The position numbers and the translations under genes were made by a program. 26,088 nucleotides of DNA, taken from an uncultured Eubacteriales bacterium. Lineage in GTDB: Bacteria > Bacillota > Clostridia > Oscillospirales > Oscillospiraceae. The DNA is taken from positions 1 to 26,088 of the forward strand of contig USMI01000012.1 of assembly GCA_900555735.1 (NCBI GenBank). The letters are read 5' to 3'. Shown piece by piece: positions 22,150 through 26,088 of the stretch; the first letter of the stretch is position 1; the number at the start of each line of letters is the position of its first letter. Below the pieces are notes generated by a model. That model saw nothing but the letters and a program-made list of their open reading frames with translations, made no database searches and was not told where the DNA came from.

Positions 22150-22914
22150 TTGAACAGAGACACCAAGATCATCGCCGTGGCCGGTAAGGGCGGCGTGGGA
22201 AAGACCTCCATCTCTGCGGCCTTTGTCCGGCTGCTGACGGAACGCTACCCCGACAGCCGCATCCTCGCCATCGATGCCGACCCCGCTGTGGGACTTTCCA
22301 CCGCGCTGGGCGTAGAGGTCAAAGAGACGCTGGACGATATCCGCAAGAGCATCGTCGCCTCAGTGGAAGACGGCGCGCCGAGAGAGGCCATTGAGCTACT
22401 CAGCGAAGCCCGCTACCGGATCTTTGACACCATGGTGGAGAAGCAGAAATTCTCCTTCCTTGCCATTGGCCGTCCGGAAACCGCAGGCTGCTACTGTAAG
22501 GTGAACGCCTATCTGAAAGAGGTCATCAGCCTGCTGAGCCGGGACTTCGACTATGTGGTCATCGACGGCGAGGCCGGGATCGAGCAGATCAACCGCCGGG
22601 TGATGGAAAAGGTCACTCATCTGGTGCTGATTACCGACCCCAGCCGCAAGGGCACGCAGGTCATTGATACCATCAAGCGCGTGGCGGACGAGCTGGTGAT
22701 GTACCAGCGCTGCGGCGCCATCGTGAACCGGGTCATGGATGAGAGCATGATCCCCTGTATCCATATTGAAGGCACGGAAGTTCTTGCCTATATCCCCGGC
22801 GACGCCAGCCACGCCGCCAACGATATTCAGGGCCGAAGTGTTTTTGATTTGCCGGACGACTCCCCTATCATGCAGGGTGCGCGAACGGCGCTGACAAAAT
22901 TGGCGATCCTTTGA
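22150..22914 (+). CDS. CooC-like P-loop ATPase (metallocluster maturation type)
   Basis: A 254-residue MinD/CooC-family ATPase. It has a deviant Walker A, GKGGVGKT (12-19, with the extra signature lysine K13), Walker B VVIDGEAG (136-143), and a CxC pair C114-x-C116 in PETAGCYCKVN. CooC proteins, which insert nickel into CO dehydrogenase, have the same CxC metal or dimer site, so nucleotide-dependent metal or cluster insertion is the likely activity. No CO dehydrogenase gene is nearby; the next genes are dehydratase-type subunits. The start is TTG 22150: an in-frame stop (22141-22143) rules out anything longer, and the AAAGGA site is unusually distant (about 14 bases). Confidence 0.87.
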   Translation: MNRDTKIIAVAGKGGVGKTSISAAFVRLLTERYPDSRILAIDADPAVGLSTALGVEVKETLDDIRKSIVASVEDGAPREAIELLSEARYRIFDTMVEKQKFSFLAIGRPETAGCYCKVNAYLKEVISLLSRDFDYVVIDGEAGIEQINRRVMEKVTHLVLITDPSRKGTQVIDTIKRVADELVMYQRCGAIVNRVMDESMIPCIHIEGTEVLAYIPGDASHAANDIQGRSVFDLPDDSPIMQGARTALTKLAIL

Positions 22915-22940
22915 AAAACTAGGAGAGAGGTGTTGATAAC

Positions 22941-24137
22941 TTGAGAGACCTGAAGCATTTGATCTACTTTGAAAACCTGCTGGAGAACGCCGACAATGAG
23001 TTGGTGGAGAAGGCGAAAGCCGACGGCAAGCTGGCCATCGGTTACACCTGCTTCCACATTCCCGAGGTGCTGCTGAACGTGGGGAACTGCTTCTCCGTGC
23101 GTCTGCGCGCACCGAGGACCGGCTCCATCGACATCGCCACCTACTACATGTCCAACTATACCTGCGAGTATGCCCGGGCATTGGTAGAGCGCGGTATCGA
23201 GGGCGGCTACAATTTTCTGGACGGCCTGGCAGGCGTGGATGCCTGTTCCATGATGAACCGCTTCTACGAGCACTTTGAGCTGCTGAAGATGAACGAGAAG
23301 CCCAACTTCTTCGTCACCCACACCGACATGCCCTATAAGGTGGTGGACTACTCTGTGCGCCACTACACCAAGCAGATGCGTATCCGTCTGCTGGATATCA
23401 TGGAAAAGAACTACGGCGTGGATACCTCCGACAAGGCCATCCGCAAGGCCGTGAAGGAGCACAACGAGATCTGCCGCATCATCTCCGAGATTGGCCAGAT
23501 GCGCAAGGCGGAGAATCCCGTCATCACCGGCTATGAATTCCATGTGCTGAATCTGGTGACCTACACATGTCCCAAGTACCTGATCCTCCCCTATCTGCGT
23601 GAGACGTTGGAGGAGCTGAAGCACCGCGAGCCTGACGAGAAGCCCGCTTTCCGCGCCAGAGTGGCCGTGGTAGGCAGCGAGATCGACGATCCCAGCCTCA
23701 CCAAGCTGATTGAGGACTGCGGCGCGCTGGTGGTATCCGATCGCTATTGCTTCGGCTCTACCCCCGGCCGCGAGGTCATCGAACTGAACGACGATGAGCC
23801 CGCGCTGGATCAGATCTGCCGCCATTACATGGAGGTCAGCGAGTGCGCCCGCTACATCAGCGACGAAAAGGTAGCCCAGCGCCGCCAGACCGCCGACCGT
23901 CTGGCCCGTGAGTACAATGCCGACGGCATCATCTATGAGCAGATGAAGTTCTGTGATTACTGGGGCTTCGAGCGTGCGCTGGCCAGCCACATCATGTCCA
24001 CCGAAATGGGCTGGCCCGTGCTGTCCATCGACCGTCCCTATAACGCCCGTTCCTCCGGTCAGCTCCGCACCCGCTTCCAAGCGTTCGTGGAGTCGCTGGA
24101 GATCAAGCGCATCCAGAAGAACGGAGGTAGCAACTAA
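22941..24137 (+). CDS. 2-hydroxyacyl-CoA dehydratase-type subunit (HgdB/BcrC family), 398 residues
   Basis: HGD-D family (PF06050), which includes 2-hydroxyglutaryl-, lactoyl- and phenyllactyl-CoA dehydratases and ATP-dependent benzoyl-CoA reductases. Three cysteines sit at the places where the family holds its 4Fe-4S cluster: C37 (GYTCFHIPE), C102 (VDACSMMNRFY) and C338 (MKFCDYWGFE). The ending, PVLSIDRPYN followed by LRTRFQAFVESLE, is also typical. It should form a heterodimer with the next gene product and receive single high-energy electrons from the activator. The start is TTG 22941 after an AGGAGAGAGG stretch, 26 bases past the ATPase gene. Substrate unknown. Confidence 0.88.
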   Translation: MRDLKHLIYFENLLENADNELVEKAKADGKLAIGYTCFHIPEVLLNVGNCFSVRLRAPRTGSIDIATYYMSNYTCEYARALVERGIEGGYNFLDGLAGVDACSMMNRFYEHFELLKMNEKPNFFVTHTDMPYKVVDYSVRHYTKQMRIRLLDIMEKNYGVDTSDKAIRKAVKEHNEICRIISEIGQMRKAENPVITGYEFHVLNLVTYTCPKYLILPYLRETLEELKHREPDEKPAFRARVAVVGSEIDDPSLTKLIEDCGALVVSDRYCFGSTPGREVIELNDDEPALDQICRHYMEVSECARYISDEKVAQRRQTADRLAREYNADGIIYEQMKFCDYWGFERALASHIMSTEMGWPVLSIDRPYNARSSGQLRTRFQAFVESLEIKRIQKNGGSN

Positions 24138-25927
24138 TGGCCAAAAAGAATAAGAAATATCCCAATCCCGCCTTTTTCAAGGCCAAGGATAATATGGATC
24201 TGAAGGCCCAGCTGGATAACCTGAAGGAAGTGGGCGGCATCATCGCCGGTATGGCCAAGGAGGCCGACTACAAAGCCTTCTTCCGCCGCCAGTGGGAGTG
24301 CATCAAGGACGACGGCCGCCGCGTGGCACGTGAGGTCAAGGATATCTGCACCATGACCTGCGCCGAGCGGAAGGATCTGCTGCTGAACGGTGAAAAGCGT
24401 CTGGGCGACCTGTACCGCAAGGGCGACATGGTCACCGTCCGCCGAGAGTGGCGCGGTCTGGAGAGCACCGCCATCGACTTCGCCGGCTGGCTGAAGATGT
24501 GGGGCATGCTGCTGGGCACCTTCTCCAAGGATCTGGTCCCCGCCCTGAACACCACGCTTTACTATCGCTGGATGATCTCCTACATCTGCTGCGTCAGCTT
24601 CATGGACAAGAACACCATGGGCCAGCGTGGCCGGGCGCTGAAGATGAGTCATCTGATGATTTATGATATCTTCCGCTATGTGGCCGAGAATCTGGTGTTC
24701 CTTGCCAAGTGCGACAAGAAGAACGGCAACAGCGCCGAACTGAACAAGAAGGTCGTGCTGTTTGACGAGATGACCATGGGCCAGATCATGGCGGGCTTCC
24801 CCGACCTGCTGGGTATCCCCTATCAGCTGATGCCGGTGTTCCTTGTGTCCGAGATCGACCAGCTGACCTGCGTGCCCTATATCGATGCGGTGGAGTCCTT
24901 CGGCCTGCCCGCCGACACCTGCCCGGTGCCCTCCTCCGAGTGCGGCGCACTGGTCATCGATGCCCTGCCCCATATGGGCAAGTGCTTCATTTCCTCCTCC
25001 ATGCCCTGTGACGGCTCCACTATGGCCTCCAGCTATATGTCCCGCCGCTTCCCCGAACTGCCTGTGTTCCACCTGACCTTCCCCGTCCGCTACGAGTACG
25101 AGGAGACGGTGGAGGACGCCGCCGAGGATATCAAGGCCTGTATCAAGTTCGTGGAGGAGCAGACCGGCGCCAAGTGGAACTGGGATGCCTATTTCACCGC
25201 CATGAAGCGGTTCAATGAGGAGACCAAGTACGAGCTGGAGAAGTGGGAGGTCAACAAGACCGCCAAGCCCCAGATCCTCGGTCCCTGCTACGAGCTGTTC
25301 CGCAAGTGGAACTACGAGATGGACGGCGGCGCCGATCCCCGCGTGATGAAGACCTGCAAGAAGGTCAACAAACTGATGCTGCAGGCCTATGACCGCGGCG
25401 AGGAGGCTTGGCGCGGCAAGATGAAGTACCGCGGCATCGTGTGGTCCTGCCCCGCTCACTATTACGCCAACTTCTCCAACTGGCTGGCCAACTGCTGGGG
25501 CGTGGATATTCTGGTGGAAATGGAGTCTTTGAACTTCACCAAGCCGCTGGAGACCGAGGACAAGGAAAAGGCCCTGATGGATCTGGCCCGGCTGTACGAG
25601 CGCATGGTCATGCGCCGTCACACCAACGGCGGCTATCGCAACGTGGTGGACGAGCTGTGGCGTCAGTGCGAGGCTTGGAACGTCGACATCATCATCATGT
25701 ATCAGAACGTGGCCTGCAAGAACATGGCGACGCTGCAGGGTATTCTGGACGATCAGGCCCGCGAGCAGAAGCGCCATATGATCTGGATCGAGCACGATCT
25801 GATGGATCCCCGTACCGTGTCCCGCAAGACCATGCGCGGCAAGGTCAACGAGTACATGCGCACCGTCATGAAGGCGGAGCCTGTGGATCCCTCCCTGCTG
25901 GAGTTCGACGACGATATCTGCATGTAA
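24137..25927 (+). CDS. Large 2-hydroxyacyl-CoA dehydratase-type subunit, 596 residues
   Basis: A second, divergent HGD-D family subunit. It is much longer than usual (typical subunits are about 370-480 residues), mainly through an N-terminal extension of roughly 200 lysine/arginine-rich, helical residues before the family-like core starts near FDEMTMGQIMAGFPDLLGIP. Candidate cluster cysteines are C262 (ADTCPVP) or C269 (SECGAL), C291 (SMPCDGST) and C527 (NVACKNMA); the ending resembles the family's final helix. ATG 24137 shares one base with the preceding stop (TAATG) and has GGAGGT 8 bases upstream, so the two subunits are translationally coupled. Dehydratase, reductase and double-cubane-type roles are all possible. 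Confidence 0.82.
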   Translation: MAKKNKKYPNPAFFKAKDNMDLKAQLDNLKEVGGIIAGMAKEADYKAFFRRQWECIKDDGRRVAREVKDICTMTCAERKDLLLNGEKRLGDLYRKGDMVTVRREWRGLESTAIDFAGWLKMWGMLLGTFSKDLVPALNTTLYYRWMISYICCVSFMDKNTMGQRGRALKMSHLMIYDIFRYVAENLVFLAKCDKKNGNSAELNKKVVLFDEMTMGQIMAGFPDLLGIPYQLMPVFLVSEIDQLTCVPYIDAVESFGLPADTCPVPSSECGALVIDALPHMGKCFISSSMPCDGSTMASSYMSRRFPELPVFHLTFPVRYEYEETVEDAAEDIKACIKFVEEQTGAKWNWDAYFTAMKRFNEETKYELEKWEVNKTAKPQILGPCYELFRKWNYEMDGGADPRVMKTCKKVNKLMLQAYDRGEEAWRGKMKYRGIVWSCPAHYYANFSNWLANCWGVDILVEMESLNFTKPLETEDKEKALMDLARLYERMVMRRHTNGGYRNVVDELWRQCEAWNVDIIIMYQNVACKNMATLQGILDDQAREQKRHMIWIEHDLMDPRTVSRKTMRGKVNEYMRTVMKAEPVDPSLLEFDDDICM

Positions 25928-25968
25928 GCATTTCCCATTGAATCTATCATTTAAAGGAGTAATACGAC

Positions 25969-26088
25969 ATGAAATATTTTGGCGGCTGCGACGTAGGCTC
26001 CACCTACACCAAGGCAGTAATTTTAGATGAAAACGGCAAGATCTGCGCCGATACCACCATCCGCAGCAAGATCAACTCCGAGGTCAGC
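25969..26088 (+). CDS. Acyl-CoA dehydratase activator ATPase (HgdC/BadF-type), N-terminus only
   Basis: The first 40 residues of a BadF/BadG/BcrA/HgdC family ATPase; the gene runs off the right edge. The visible ASKHA phosphate-1 motif GCDVGSTYTKAVILD (residues 6-20) is diagnostic. These homodimeric 4Fe-4S proteins use ATP to fire one electron into the partner dehydratase or benzoyl-CoA reductase. AAAGGAG precedes ATG 25969 by 9-10 bases, and the gap to the large subunit is 41 bases with no terminator, so it belongs to the same operon. The cysteine ligands lie outside the window. Confidence 0.9.
   Translation, partial: MKYFGGCDVGSTYTKAVILDENGKICADTTIRSKINSEVS

Noticed and set aside
22150..22914. 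Nickel insertase for CO dehydrogenase (cooC proper)
   Set aside because: The motif set fits CooC, but no CO dehydrogenase or acetyl-CoA synthase gene is visible; the role was kept as CooC-like only.
24134..25795. Minus-strand open frame of 553 codons opposite the large dehydratase subunit
   Set aside because: Shadow frame, repetitive composition, no start signal; the plus strand is translationally coupled and has conserved cysteines.
1..26088. CRISPR arrays, insertion sequences, rRNA genes
   Set aside because: No regularly spaced repeats, no transposase frame and no rRNA-like sequence were seen on either strand.

Overview
The window looks like chromosomal DNA from a spore-forming, anaerobic, gut-type Clostridia, most likely of the Oscillospiraceae (Oscillibacter/Dysosmobacter/Intestinimonas-like). 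That placement is inference, from high G+C, strong AGGAGG ribosome sites, a SpoVM micro-gene beside a SPOCS-LysM sporulation gene, a phosphate butyryltransferase, and a (R)-2-hydroxyacyl-CoA dehydratase type locus. No plasmid, phage or CRISPR structure was seen.

Layout. 1-1525: the tail of a plus-strand gene, a bidirectional terminator, then an ECF sigma factor and its zinc-finger anti-sigma factor on the minus strand behind a probable autoregulated promoter. 1528-3933: a split transketolase (N and C halves as separate genes) followed by a DUF937 protein and a zinc-ribbon protein. 4037-5588: an amidase-like cysteine hydrolase converging on a stand-alone tyrosine recombinase. 5589-6100: a 0.5 kb region holding a frameshifted gene remnant bounded by short repeats. 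6101-7003: phosphate butyryltransferase. 7203-7738: a small membrane/coiled-coil protein and tRNA-Pro(CGG). 7842-8951: a choloylglycine-hydrolase-family Ntn hydrolase.

8995-17520 is one long minus-strand catabolic locus. In transcription order it encodes a sugar-binding lipoprotein, a two-domain sugar ABC ATPase, a permease, a Gfo/Idh/MocA dehydrogenase, two xylose-isomerase-like TIM barrels, a second Gfo/Idh/MocA dehydrogenase and an arylamine N-acetyltransferase-like protein. A consensus promoter precedes it, and a terminator plus a hairpin lie between the binding protein and the rest. Two dehydrogenases with two TIM-barrel isomerases suggest cyclitol (inositol-type) or keto-glycoside catabolism.

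17641-19475 is a sporulation operon: a 50-residue membrane protein, a 24-residue SpoVM homologue and a SPOCS/LysM protein resembling SipL.

19592-26088: a 2-enoate-reductase-type FMN/FeS/FAD enzyme is transcribed divergently from a cluster encoding a CooC-like ATPase, a 398-residue and an unusually large 596-residue 2-hydroxyacyl-CoA dehydratase-type subunit, and the start of their ATP-dependent activator. Back-to-back promoters share the intergenic region. This is the best candidate for an uncharacterised system: an ATP-driven radical dehydratase or reductase with its own metallo-ATPase, paired with an ene-reductase.
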